Source: Planctomycetota bacterium (GTDB lineage: Bacteria > Planctomycetota > MHYJ01 > WSZJ01 > JACPWG01). From it: 64,000 bases of DNA. The position numbers and the translations under genes are program-made. Positions 15,790 to 23,683 of this stretch are shown here, piece after piece. The notes beneath the pieces are model-generated. The model was not told the DNA's origin and did no database searches. It saw nothing but the letters and a program-made list of their open reading frames with translations. The stretch is taken from contig JACPWG010000081.1 in NCBI GenBank assembly GCA_016197205.1, positions 186,001 through 250,000 on the forward strand. The letters run 5' to 3'. Every line of letters starts with the position of its first letter. Position 1 is the stretch's first letter.

Positions 15790-17249
15790 CGGCCGCCGCC
15801 CGCCGCCCGCAACCGGGCCACGCCCTCGTCGATGCCCGGGGCGAGCAGGAACTGCTTCAGGATGTCGAGTCGCTCCAGATGGTCCTGCAGGTTGGAGGAG
15901 AGGTTGACGAGCGCGACGACCGCGGCCCGGCTGTCGGCGTCGATGAGGGACGGGAGGATCGAGAAGAAGCTCAGTCCCTTCGAGCTGACGTGCGTCGTGA
16001 ATTCCAGGTCGACCACGAGGCGTCGGATGTCGTTCGCGTCTTTGAGCGACAGGATCTGCTTCACCAGGGAGTCCGCCGCGGCCTCGTCCATCACGCCGGA
16101 AATGCGCAGCACCGCCAAATGGTCCTCGGCGTGGAGCGCGGCCACGTCGAGCCGGAAACGACCCGGGGTGGGGCCCTTGCCCGCCGGCTCGGCTCGGCGC
16201 GCGGACGGCCCGGCGGCGGCAGAGGGCGCGGGCGCGGGCGCGGCGGGCGCGGAGCCGGTCGGGCTCGCGGGTGCGGGGCCCGCGGGCGGCGCGACCCGGG
16301 CCGCGCCGGGGCGAGGGCCCCACGTCGAGGCGTATCGGTCAGCCGTGGGGCCCGCGGCGGCGGGGGACGCGGCGGCCGCAGCGGGGGAAGCCGGCGAGGC
16401 CTCGGCGCCCGCGCCCTGACCGGCGCCGGGGGACGCGGTCGGCCGAGGCTGGCCCGCGACGGGCAGCGGGCCCGACAGCGCGAGCGCCGCGGCCGACGCC
16501 GTGAGCATTTCCCGGAAGAGCTTCATGGACGGGAACCGTCGTTCGCGGCGCGCGATCGACCCGAGCACGAGGCCGTCCACCCACGCCGGGATCGCGTGAT
16601 TTCGGGCGCTCGGGAGGTCGAAGGTCCGCGGCAGCTCTCCGGTCAGGAGTTCGTAGAGCATCACCCCGAGGGCGTAGACGTCGGAAGACGCGTCGGGCTC
16701 ATCGCCGCGCCGCTGCTCCGGGTCCGCGTAGCTGGAGCGTGCCGTCTGGCCCAGAAGCCAGGCGATGCCGATGTCGCAGACCTTCACGTTGCCCGCTTTG
16801 TCGATCAGCACGTTTCCGGGCCGAAGGTCGCGGTGGGGAGCCTTGCGGCCGTGGGCCAGCTCCAGCGCCGCGGCGATCTCCGTCGCCGTCTCCACGGCCT
16901 GACCCGGGGGAAGCGGGCCGCCCGCGAGCCGGCTGCGCAGGGGCTTGCCGTCGATGAGGTCCATGGCCACGAACACCGTCCGCCCGTCCTGGCCCGCGTC
17001 GAGCAGCGCGGCGATGTGAGGGTGGGTCACGCCGATGAGCGTGCGCGCCTCCTGGACGAAGCGCGCGGAGGCCTCCGGGCCCGCGAGGAGCGGCGCTGCG
17101 ACGAGCCGGAGGGCTAGTGTCCTTCCTGTCGTGGCGTGCCGGGCCGCGTGGACCGTCCCCAGCCCGCCGCGGCCGAGTTCCCGGACCAGTTCATAGGGTC
17201 CCACGCGACGGGGCTTGCCATCGGCGCTTCCTGCGGGAGAGTCGGGCAT
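15786..17249 (-). CDS. Ser/Thr kinase-like protein with C-terminal STAS domain
   Basis: 487 residues. A PknB-type kinase fold occupies 17-265: glycine loop LGRGGLGTV, catalytic loop HRDLRPGN, VCDIGIA, then a WxxGxx-less activation segment. Residues 270-375 are a Pro/Ala linker. Residues 380-480 are a STAS/anti-sigma-antagonist-like domain (LRISGVMDEAAADSL, then RRLVVDLEFTTHVSSKGLSF). Two kinase hallmarks are altered: the beta-3 VAIK Lys is Arg (LALRLV) and DFG is DIG, so activity may be weak or lost. Kinase-STAS fusions suggest partner-switching control of a sigma factor or stress pathway. The gene is coupled to the uridine kinase by a 4-bp overlap. Confidence 0.82.
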   Translation of the reverse strand: MPDSPAGSADGKPRRVGPYELVRELGRGGLGTVHAARHATTGRTLALRLVAAPLLAGPEASARFVQEARTLIGVTHPHIAALLDAGQDGRTVFVAMDLIDGKPLRSRLAGGPLPPGQAVETATEIAAALELAHGRKAPHRDLRPGNVLIDKAGNVKVCDIGIAWLLGQTARSSYADPEQRRGDEPDASSDVYALGVMLYELLTGELPRTFDLPSARNHAIPAWVDGLVLGSIARRERRFPSMKLFREMLTASAAALALSGPLPVAGQPRPTASPGAGQGAGAEASPASPAAAAASPAAAGPTADRYASTWGPRPGAARVAPPAGPAPASPTGSAPAAPAPAPSAAAGPSARRAEPAGKGPTPGRFRLDVAALHAEDHLAVLRISGVMDEAAADSLVKQILSLKDANDIRRLVVDLEFTTHVSSKGLSFFSILPSLIDADSRAAVVALVNLSSNLQDHLERLDILKQFLLAPGIDEGVARLRAAGGGR

Positions 17250-17306
17250 CGCACGGGTCCTCCTTGGGCGTCGCGGACGGGCGTGGGGCTTGGGGCAGGT
17301 GGGCCG

Positions 17307-17335
17307 ATTTTAGGAACCGCCGCGCCGTTCGTCAA
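17307..17335 (-). promoter_or_regulatory. Sigma-70 promoter of the kinase-STAS/uridine kinase operon
   Basis: Minus strand: TTGACG (17330-17335), a 17-bp spacer, TAAAAT (17307-17312), about 58 bp before the kinase start. The -35 box overlaps the TGA of the upstream HEAT-repeat gene. Confidence 0.62.
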
Positions 17336-18867
17336 GAGACGCGGCGGGCGATGGGCTCATTTCCCTTTTTTCGCCCCTCGGATTCGGCAGTCGTGTCGGG
17401 CCCCGACTCCTCGCCGGCCGACTCAGGCTGTGCGTCGCGCATGGCGGCGGCCTCACGCCCTTCGACCGTCCGCTCCGCGAACGAGATCGCCCCCGCCTCG
17501 GGCGCCAGGGCGAGGCTGCCCGACTCCCCCCCGCTCTCCGCCACGCTGAGGCGACCCGCTTCCGCACCCGCGAGCCGCGACTGGATCGCCGCTACGGCCG
17601 ATTGCGCGGCCTGGCGGAGCCGAGAGGTCTGGGCGAACCACGCGCCTGCAGGGGCGCAGGCGAGCAGCGGTTCGACCGCGTGCACCGACCCGATCCGGCC
17701 CAACGAACCCGCCGCCGCAATTTGCACCTCCACGTCCGCGGACTTGAGGAACTCGAGAAGCGGTGCTTCGGCCGCCGGCCCACCCACCGCCGCCAACGCC
17801 TCCGCGATGGCCGCCGCCGTCGCGGGCGCGGCCCTTCGCCCGGCCGCGACGAGCCGTTGGAAGGACGGCGCGTGCCCGAGCTTCCCCAGCGCGCGCACCG
17901 CCCGGGTCTCTACCCCTGGGCAACCGACCTCGAGCAGCCGGTCGAGCAGTCCGGGCAGCCGGCCCGCGGGCACGCAAGCCACGAGGTGGTCGACCCCCCG
18001 CGCGCGGACCTCCTCCTCGGCGTCCCGCGCCGCCGCAAGCGCCGCCATCCGCTCCCACCCCTCTTCCCCCAGCCCCTTGGCCGCGAGGAACCGGAGTTCC
18101 GCGGGGACTCCCTTGGCCTCCGGGGCCGCAAGTGCGCGACACGCCTCGCGCGCGTCGTCGCTCCCCGCGTATGCGCCGAGGAGCGTTTGCAGGCATCTTC
18201 TTCTGAAATCGGCGATCGAGTCTTCGACCGCGTTTCGTCGAAGCAGCCCGGGCACGCTCCGCCCGGCGAGCGAGAGCCGGCGTGCCAGCTCGAGCACTTC
18301 CTGGACGGAAGAAACCAGGAGTTGCGTCGAAGGGATCACCTGGCCGATGTCGAGGACGAGCCGGCCTTTTCCGACCGCGCCGCCGCGCGCGGTGACGAAC
18401 CGGAGGAGCTGTCGCCGGGTGGTCTCGTCGAGAATCGCAAGGATCTCGCCCTCCCCCCCGTGGATCAGGATTTCCCGGTCGAACCACGGATGCCCGGTCT
18501 GCACGTCGTTGCCGGTGACCACCTTCATCAGCGGCGTCGTGAGATTTTCCCGACCGACCGTGAGCTCGCTGGGGAGATCCGGGACCTCGACGACGATCCG
18601 GACCAGCCCCGGCTGGGAGGGTCCTCCCGGCCGCTCCTCGGTCACGGTGACGGTCATCGCCCCGAGCTTCCCGGAGAGCACGGGCGAGTCGGAGCGGAGA
18701 AACCGCTTTCGGTGCTCCATCTGGAGGCCGAGCGCCCGCGCCGCATCCGACCAGGTGCTCTCGGACTGCGCGCGCTCCGCCTTCTTCCTCGTCCCAAACG
18801 CGAGGTCGAGGAGGAGGATCAACGTCAGGCCGACCGTGAAAGCGGTCATCAAAATGGCAGGCATCAT
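17332..18867 (-). CDS. Membrane-anchored HEAT-repeat protein
   Basis: 511 residues. One N-terminal transmembrane helix (ILMTAFTVGLTLILLLDLAF) is followed by a positively charged stretch. Residues 30-190 form a soluble domain of unknown type. Residues 195-430 contain degenerate HEAT-like helical repeats (for example VETRAVRALGKLGHAPSFQR and VQIAAAGSLGRIGSVHAVEP). The C-terminus is acidic and disordered. HEAT arrays are protein-binding scaffolds; no partner is visible. ATG 18867 was chosen: a TACAAT box ends 7 nt upstream, which would make the mRNA leaderless, and no Shine-Dalgarno is present. ATG 18864 is an alternative. Confidence 0.62.
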   Translation of the reverse strand: MMPAILMTAFTVGLTLILLLDLAFGTRKKAERAQSESTWSDAARALGLQMEHRKRFLRSDSPVLSGKLGAMTVTVTEERPGGPSQPGLVRIVVEVPDLPSELTVGRENLTTPLMKVVTGNDVQTGHPWFDREILIHGGEGEILAILDETTRRQLLRFVTARGGAVGKGRLVLDIGQVIPSTQLLVSSVQEVLELARRLSLAGRSVPGLLRRNAVEDSIADFRRRCLQTLLGAYAGSDDAREACRALAAPEAKGVPAELRFLAAKGLGEEGWERMAALAAARDAEEEVRARGVDHLVACVPAGRLPGLLDRLLEVGCPGVETRAVRALGKLGHAPSFQRLVAAGRRAAPATAAAIAEALAAVGGPAAEAPLLEFLKSADVEVQIAAAGSLGRIGSVHAVEPLLACAPAGAWFAQTSRLRQAAQSAVAAIQSRLAGAEAGRLSVAESGGESGSLALAPEAGAISFAERTVEGREAAAMRDAQPESAGEESGPDTTAESEGRKKGNEPIARRVS

Positions 18868-18874
18868 GGCGACG

Positions 18875-18903
18875 ATTGTACGTGTTGCTCCGTAGGATTT
18901 CCA
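18875..18903 (-). promoter_or_regulatory. Possible leaderless promoter of the HEAT-repeat gene
   Basis: Minus strand: TGGAAA (18898-18903), a 17-bp spacer, TACAAT (18875-18880). Transcription would begin at or next to the ATG at 18867. Confidence 0.35.
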
Positions 18904-18991
18904 GCCCGCGGGCGGGAGCGATTCGCGACTCCACATTGGGGAGTCCTTCGCCGGCACGCCGGCCGCGCCCATCGGAGGCGCTTTCCACTCG

Positions 18992-19021
18992 TTGACACCG
19001 CTTCCCGGCTCGGGGTAGAAT
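18992..19021 (+). promoter_or_regulatory. Strong sigma-70-type promoter facing a repeat block
   Basis: TTGACA (18992-18997), an 18-bp spacer, TAGAAT (19016-19021). The first supported gene downstream starts at 19685. The intervening 660 bp is occupied by nested inverted repeats. Confidence 0.6.
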
Positions 19022-19194
19022 CGCTGTCTTCGCCTTTGGCAGGGTTCGATTTCGAGATGCCGTCGCCGATCGACCGGTTCGGTAGGGGCACGGCGCTGCC
19101 GTGCCCACGAAGCGAGGAGCCGCGTTCGGATGTGCGTAGCGCCGGCGGCAGTTAGAGCCCCGCCCCGCCTTTCGCCCCCTGCCGCGTGGGCGTG

Positions 19195-19658
19195 GGGGCC
19201 CGTAAAGAAACACCTCATGCAGCTCGGAAACCGGGGAGCTCCTCAGGAGAAGGCTCAAGGCTCAATGATCAGTTTTCAGGCAAGGCTCAAGGCTCAGAGT
19301 CCGCGATTCCGTGCCCGGGCTACGTTCCGTGGTGGTCATTGAGAATTGAACCTTGAGCCTGGCATGGTTCAAATCGGGGCTTGGTTCAAATCGGGCGGCG
19401 CCTGGGTAACACGGATCGACGTCCGGACGTAGGGGCGGGCCTTGTGCCCGCCCTCATGGCGACACGATGCCCTCTAACGACTTGTTGCCGGTCGCGGGCG
19501 CCCACAAGGGGCGCCCCTACGGCAGGCGGCCGACGGCAACCCGTAACCCAGATTTGAACCATGCCTTGAGCCTTGTCTGAGTCTTGAAAATTGAGCATTG
19601 AGAATTCTTGTCGCCCCCCCTGCGCGTCAAACGAGCAAGTTGTTTTCTTACGGGCCCC
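19195..19658 (+). repeat. Family D-like outer inverted repeat enclosing further nested repeats
   Basis: The outer ends (GGGGCCCGTAAAGAAACA near 19195, and TGTTTTCTTACGGGCCCC ending at 19658) are inverted copies related to the family D terminus AGGGCCCGTAAAGGAA. At least three inner inverted pairs lie inside, listed separately. Confidence 0.65.
19250..19603 (+). repeat. Nested inverted repeats with GGCTCAAGGCTCA arms
   Basis: Copies of AAGGCTCAAGGCTCA at 19250 and 19275 are mirrored by TGCCTTGAGCCTTG at 19562. Inside, CATGGTTCAAAT (19363-19374) pairs perfectly with ATTTGAACCATG (19552-19563). Innermost, GTAGGGGCGGGCCTTGTGCC (from 19429) pairs with GGGCGCCCACAAGGGGCGCC (to about 19516). No coding potential is supported across this stretch. 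Confidence 0.6.
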
Positions 19659-19684
19659 AAGCTTCTCGGAGGCGCCGCCGCCTG

Positions 19685-20494
19685 ATGGCCTCTCGACGAC
19701 GAGTCGTCGCGCTCCTCACGGATTTCGGGACGCACGACGCCTACGTGGGGGTCCTGAAGGGAGTCCTCCTCGGGTTCGCGCCCGAGGCGCAGGTGGTCGA
19801 CCTGAGCCACGACGTTCCCGCTCAAGACATCCGCTCCGCGCGTCGCCTCCTGGCCTCGGCCGTGCCGTACTTCCCGGAGTCGACGGTCTTCGTGGTGGTC
19901 GTGGATCCCGGGGTCGGCACCGACCGCTGCGCCCTTGCAGCCCGGCGCGAAGGCCGGCTCTTCGTGGCCCCGGACAACGGCCTGTTGGCCTTCCTGGACC
20001 AGGGACGTCCGGCCGCGGAGTTCCGCCGCATCGACGCGGACCGCTGGGGGCTGCGACCGCGCAGCGCGACCTTTCATGGACGGGACGTCTTCGCCCCCGT
20101 GGCCGGTCGCTTGGCGAGCGGATTGGCGTTCGGCCGCGTGGGTGCCGTGGTCGCGCGCATTGAGCCAGGCCCTCCCGAGCCTGCAGCGAGCTCGATTCCC
20201 GGAGGGCTCGCAGGCGCCGTCGTTGCCGTCGACCGATTCGGCACGCTCGTGACGAACCTGCGGGCCACCGACCTGGAGATGCTGGGGACCGGCGGCTCGC
20301 TTGAGGTTCGGCTCGGCGCGCGTCGGCTCGGAGCGGTCCGGCGGACGTTCGCGGACGTGCCCACCGGCCGGCCGGTGTGCTTCGTCGGAAGCTTCGGGGA
20401 GCTGGAAATCGCCGTCCGGGACGGGGACGCCGCCCGGCGTTTTCGGTGTGGAGTCGGCGCGCCCGTCGTCGTGCGGGCCGTTCGAGCAAGGTGA
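19685..20494 (+). CDS. SAM hydroxide adenosyltransferase (DUF62/fluorinase superfamily)
   Basis: 269 residues. The N-terminal domain begins VVALLTDFGTHDAYVGVLKG, the SAM-binding signature of the family. VVDPGVGTDR carries the catalytic Asp and, seven residues later, Arg; TFHGRDVFAP provides the His. This Asp-Arg-His set marks the hydrolysing enzymes that convert SAM and water to adenosine and methionine, rather than chlorinases or fluorinases. The C-terminal domain contains VDRFGTLVTNL. ATG 19685 begins right at the conserved block; GGAGG lies 12 nt upstream. The gene runs into larC after 4 bp, so the two are probably co-transcribed. Confidence 0.85.
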   Translation: MASRRRVVALLTDFGTHDAYVGVLKGVLLGFAPEAQVVDLSHDVPAQDIRSARRLLASAVPYFPESTVFVVVVDPGVGTDRCALAARREGRLFVAPDNGLLAFLDQGRPAAEFRRIDADRWGLRPRSATFHGRDVFAPVAGRLASGLAFGRVGAVVARIEPGPPEPAASSIPGGLAGAVVAVDRFGTLVTNLRATDLEMLGTGGSLEVRLGARRLGAVRRTFADVPTGRPVCFVGSFGELEIAVRDGDAARRFRCGVGAPVVVRAVRAR

Positions 20495-20498
20495 AGCC

Positions 20499-21980
20499 AT
20501 GCGCATCGCGTACTTCGACTGCGTTTTCGGCGTAAGCGGCGACATGTTCATCGGCTCGCTGCTCGACGTCGGCCTGCCGCTGGCGGACTTGAAGCGGGAG
20601 CTGGAGCGCCTTCGCCTTCCGGGCTACGCCCTGGCCCAGCGGAAGGTCATGAAGGGCGTGATGCAGGCGACGAAATTCGACGTCGTCATCGAGGGGGACG
20701 CCCGCGGGAACGGCACGCGCCGGCCCCAGGCCAGCGTCCTGCACGGCGGCCCGCGCCGCGGCCTGCCGCGCGAGGTTGCCGTAGACGATGCGCCCGCGGC
20801 CGAACACGCCCATGCTCACGGGCACACGCACGAGCCGGAGCACGGACATGCGCACGGCGAGGAGCAGGGTTACGCGCACGGCCCCGCGCAGGAGGCCGCG
20901 ACAAGCGGCCTTCGGACCCACCCGCGCGACGTCCCGCTCTCTGCGATCCTCGCGCGCATCGAGCGGAGCACGTTGCCGCGCGGCGTCCGGGACCGGGCCC
21001 AGGCGATCTTCCAGCGCATCGGCGAGGTCGAGGCGAAGATCCACGGCGTCCCGGTGGAGACGGTTTCCTTCCACGAGATCGGCGCCGTGGACTCGATCGT
21101 GGACGTGGTCGGCGCGGTCACGGGCCTCCACCTGCTGGGCATCGAGGAGCTGTATTGCTCGCGCCTCCCGCAGAGCTGGGGAACGGTCGACTGCCGGCAC
21201 GGCCGGCTCCCGGTGCCGCCGCCCGCCTCCTGGGAGCTGTTGAAGGGCTTCCCGGTCTTTTCGGTGGACGTGCGCGGCGAACTGTGTACGCCGACCGGGG
21301 TCGGCATCGTGACGACGCTCGCGCGCGCCGTAGGGTCTTTCCCCGAGATGACCATCGAGACGGTCGGCTACGGCGCCGGTGACCGGGACTTCGCCACGCA
21401 CCCCAACCTGCTCCGCGTGCTCGTCGGCCGGCGGGCGACGGCCGGGGGTACGGCCGGCGAGGCGGACGGGCTGTGGCAAGTCGAGACGAACCTCGACGAC
21501 ATGACCGGCCAGCAGGTGGGCTACCTTTACGATCGGCTCTTCGCCGCGGGCGCGGTCGAGGTCTTCTCGACGCCGATCCAGATGAAAAAAAATCGACCGG
21601 GCGTGCTCCTGTCGGCGCTCGTGCCGCCGGGCGCGTTGGCGGCCGCGGAGTCGGCGCTCTTCGCGGAGACGACCACGTTCGGGATCCGGCGGCACTGGGT
21701 GGAGCGGACGAAGCTCGAGCGCGAGATCGTCTCGGTGGGCACGCCGCTCGGCCCGATCCGGTTCAAGGTGGGCCGGCGACAGGGCGCGCCGACGACCGTG
21801 TCCCCGGAGTACGAGGACTGCCGTGGGATCGCGGAGGCGCGCGGCATTCCGCTGCGGGAGGTCATGGCGGAGGCGCACCGGCGCGCCCCGGAGGCGTCCG
21901 GCGCTGCAAATGCGAAACCGGAACCGGCGCCGCCGGGTAAAAGTCCCCGGAAGCCGCGGGCCGGCCGCGGCGCAACGTGA
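20499..21980 (+). CDS. larC: LarC-like nickel-insertion / pincer-cofactor protein
   Basis: 493 residues. The N-terminus MRIAYFDCVFGVSGDMFIGS is the LarC1 signature. Residues 100-130 are a His-rich loop (HAHAHGHTHEPEHGHAHG) that probably binds nickel. FHEIGAVDSIVDVVGA and the LarC2 region (LWQVETNLDDMTGQQVGYLY, then KKNRPGVLLSAL) are present in one uninterrupted frame, so no programmed frameshift is needed, unlike some larC genes. In known systems LarC, a CTP-dependent cyclometallase, inserts Ni into the nicotinate-derived pincer cofactor used by lactate racemase LarA. No larA, larB or larE is in the window. AAGGTGA precedes the start by 5 nt. Confidence 0.85.
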   Translation: MRIAYFDCVFGVSGDMFIGSLLDVGLPLADLKRELERLRLPGYALAQRKVMKGVMQATKFDVVIEGDARGNGTRRPQASVLHGGPRRGLPREVAVDDAPAAEHAHAHGHTHEPEHGHAHGEEQGYAHGPAQEAATSGLRTHPRDVPLSAILARIERSTLPRGVRDRAQAIFQRIGEVEAKIHGVPVETVSFHEIGAVDSIVDVVGAVTGLHLLGIEELYCSRLPQSWGTVDCRHGRLPVPPPASWELLKGFPVFSVDVRGELCTPTGVGIVTTLARAVGSFPEMTIETVGYGAGDRDFATHPNLLRVLVGRRATAGGTAGEADGLWQVETNLDDMTGQQVGYLYDRLFAAGAVEVFSTPIQMKKNRPGVLLSALVPPGALAAAESALFAETTTFGIRRHWVERTKLEREIVSVGTPLGPIRFKVGRRQGAPTTVSPEYEDCRGIAEARGIPLREVMAEAHRRAPEASGAANAKPEPAPPGKSPRKPRAGRGAT

Positions 21981-22100
21981 AGACCGGCTTCGATCCGTTC
22001 GCGGACTACATCGCGACGCGGCTCGGGCGGTGAGGGCCCGCGCCCCCGGTTCGTGAGCTGCCGGCGAGAGTGTGAAGTTGGTATTGCGCGGGCGCTACCC

Positions 22101-23483
22101 ATGACGCTCGACCAGCTCCGGGAAAAGGTGGCCGGCTTCCCCGACGGACCGGGCGTGTACCTGATGAAGGACGACCGCGGCCGGGTGCTCTACGTTGGAA
22201 AAGCGAAGTCGCTCCGCCAGCGCGTCGGGAGCTACTTCCAGCCGTCGGCGGATCACGAACCGAAAGTGCAGGCGCTGGTCGAGGCCGTCCGCGACGTGGA
22301 GTTCCTCGACGCTCCGTCCGAAGTGGACGCCTTGCTGGCCGAAGCGCGGCTCATCAAGGACATCCAGCCGAAGTACAACGTCCAGCTCAAGGACGACAAG
22401 AGCTTCCCGCTCCTGGCGATCTCGAAGAACGAGGACTTTCCCCGCGTCGAGGTGACGCGGGACGTGGACCCCAAGAACTGGCAGTACTTCGGCCCGTTCG
22501 CGAACGCGGGAGACTTGCGCGCGGCGCTGAAGATCCTGCAGGGGGTGTTCAAGTTCCGGACCTGCACGATCCCGATCCGCGAAGGGGACGACGCGCGGCG
22601 GTATTTCCGGCCGTGCATCCTGCACTCGATCCGGATGTGTACGGCGCCGTGCGCGGCCCTGATCGGCCGCGAGTCGTATGCGGAGGACATCGAGTCCTTG
22701 AAGACGATCCTCGCGGGTCGGCGGCGGGAGCTGGTACGCGAGCTCGAGGCGAAGATGAAGGCGGCGGCCGAGGCGCGCCGCTACGAGCGCGCGGCGGGGT
22801 TTCGCGACCAGCTCCGGGCGATCGACAGCCTGGGACGCCGCGGCCGGTTTCGCGACGTCTTCGACGGGGACGTGACGCCGATCGATCCTCGCGAGGGGAC
22901 CGAAGGGCTGCGGCGCATGCTGGGGCTCGCGGGGACGCCGCGCACGGTCGAGGGGATCGACATCGCGCACCTCGGCGGCGAGGACACGGTGGCGAGCCTG
23001 GTTTCGTTCGTCGACGGGGCCCCGTTCAAGCCGGGCTACCGCAGGTACCGGATCCGGTCGGTCGAAGGGATCCACGACCCCGCTTCCATGCGGGAGGTCG
23101 TGCGCCGGCGCTTCACGCGCCTGGTCGAGGAGGAATCGGTTTTTCCCGACGTGCTGCTCTTGGATGGAGGCCTGGGCCAGATGCACGCGGTCGAAGCGGA
23201 GTTCGGCGCGCTCGGCATCCGGCCGCCGCTCTTGCTCGCGCTCGCGAAGCACGAGGGGGACCACCTCTTCCGGAGCGGCGGGAACACGCCGTTGGAAGTC
23301 GACCGCCGGGACCCCGGCTTCCGGCTGCTGCAGCAGGTGCGGGACGAGGCGCACCGCTTCGCGCAGCACTACCACCACCTGTTGCGAAGAAAAAAGCTGG
23401 TGGGCGGCGAGAAGCCGCGTGCACGCGCCGCCGGGCGAGTCGGCCGGCGTGGCGGGAAGGCGTCGAAAGGCGGTGAGGCATGA
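22101..23483 (+). CDS. uvrC: UvrC-type excinuclease subunit lacking the C-terminal HhH domain
   Basis: 460 residues versus about 600 for typical UvrC. Residues 14-90 are the GIY-YIG nuclease (GPGVYLMKDDRGRVLYVGKA). The Cys block (CTIPI, RPCILHSIRMCTAPC) follows. Residues 205-245 are the UVR helical hairpin that binds UvrB (EAKMKAAAEARRYERAAGFR). The RNase H-like domain has VEGIDIAHLGGEDTVAS and DVLLLDGGLGQMHA. The protein then ends in a basic Arg/Gly tail without the tandem helix-hairpin-helix that binds DNA. It should make incisions in nucleotide excision repair with UvrA and UvrB, but DNA engagement may differ. ATG 22101 starts at the conserved MTLDQLREKV. A scrap of family F repeat (TTGCGCGGGCGCTACCC) lies immediately upstream of it. 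Confidence 0.85.
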   Translation: MTLDQLREKVAGFPDGPGVYLMKDDRGRVLYVGKAKSLRQRVGSYFQPSADHEPKVQALVEAVRDVEFLDAPSEVDALLAEARLIKDIQPKYNVQLKDDKSFPLLAISKNEDFPRVEVTRDVDPKNWQYFGPFANAGDLRAALKILQGVFKFRTCTIPIREGDDARRYFRPCILHSIRMCTAPCAALIGRESYAEDIESLKTILAGRRRELVRELEAKMKAAAEARRYERAAGFRDQLRAIDSLGRRGRFRDVFDGDVTPIDPREGTEGLRRMLGLAGTPRTVEGIDIAHLGGEDTVASLVSFVDGAPFKPGYRRYRIRSVEGIHDPASMREVVRRRFTRLVEEESVFPDVLLLDGGLGQMHAVEAEFGALGIRPPLLLALAKHEGDHLFRSGGNTPLEVDRRDPGFRLLQQVRDEAHRFAQHYHHLLRRKKLVGGEKPRARAAGRVGRRGGKASKGGEA

Positions 23484-23683
23484 TGCGGACGCGCGCGTGG
23501 GGTTGGAAATGCCGACCCCGTCGCGCAAGGCCGACTGCGTGCCCGCGCGGCGAGAAATGGCTCTCGGTCGCGCGCCGCGTCCCCGGCGGTCTTGAGGTAC
23601 CCCGAAATCGCGTCCGTTCGATTCCTGCCGGGCGAAAATCCAGTCGATAATGACTTTGCGAGCTCCAAAATGAGGGACCTTCC

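Noticed and set aside
19363..19400. GGTTCAAATC strings as possible tRNA T-loops
   Set aside because: No acceptor stem, anticodon arm or CCA context; they are arms of nested inverted repeats.
21977..22033. 18-residue frame (MKTGFDPFADYIATRLGR) overlapping the larC stop
   Set aside because: The protein-like look is suggestive, but it is too short and without independent support; left unannotated.
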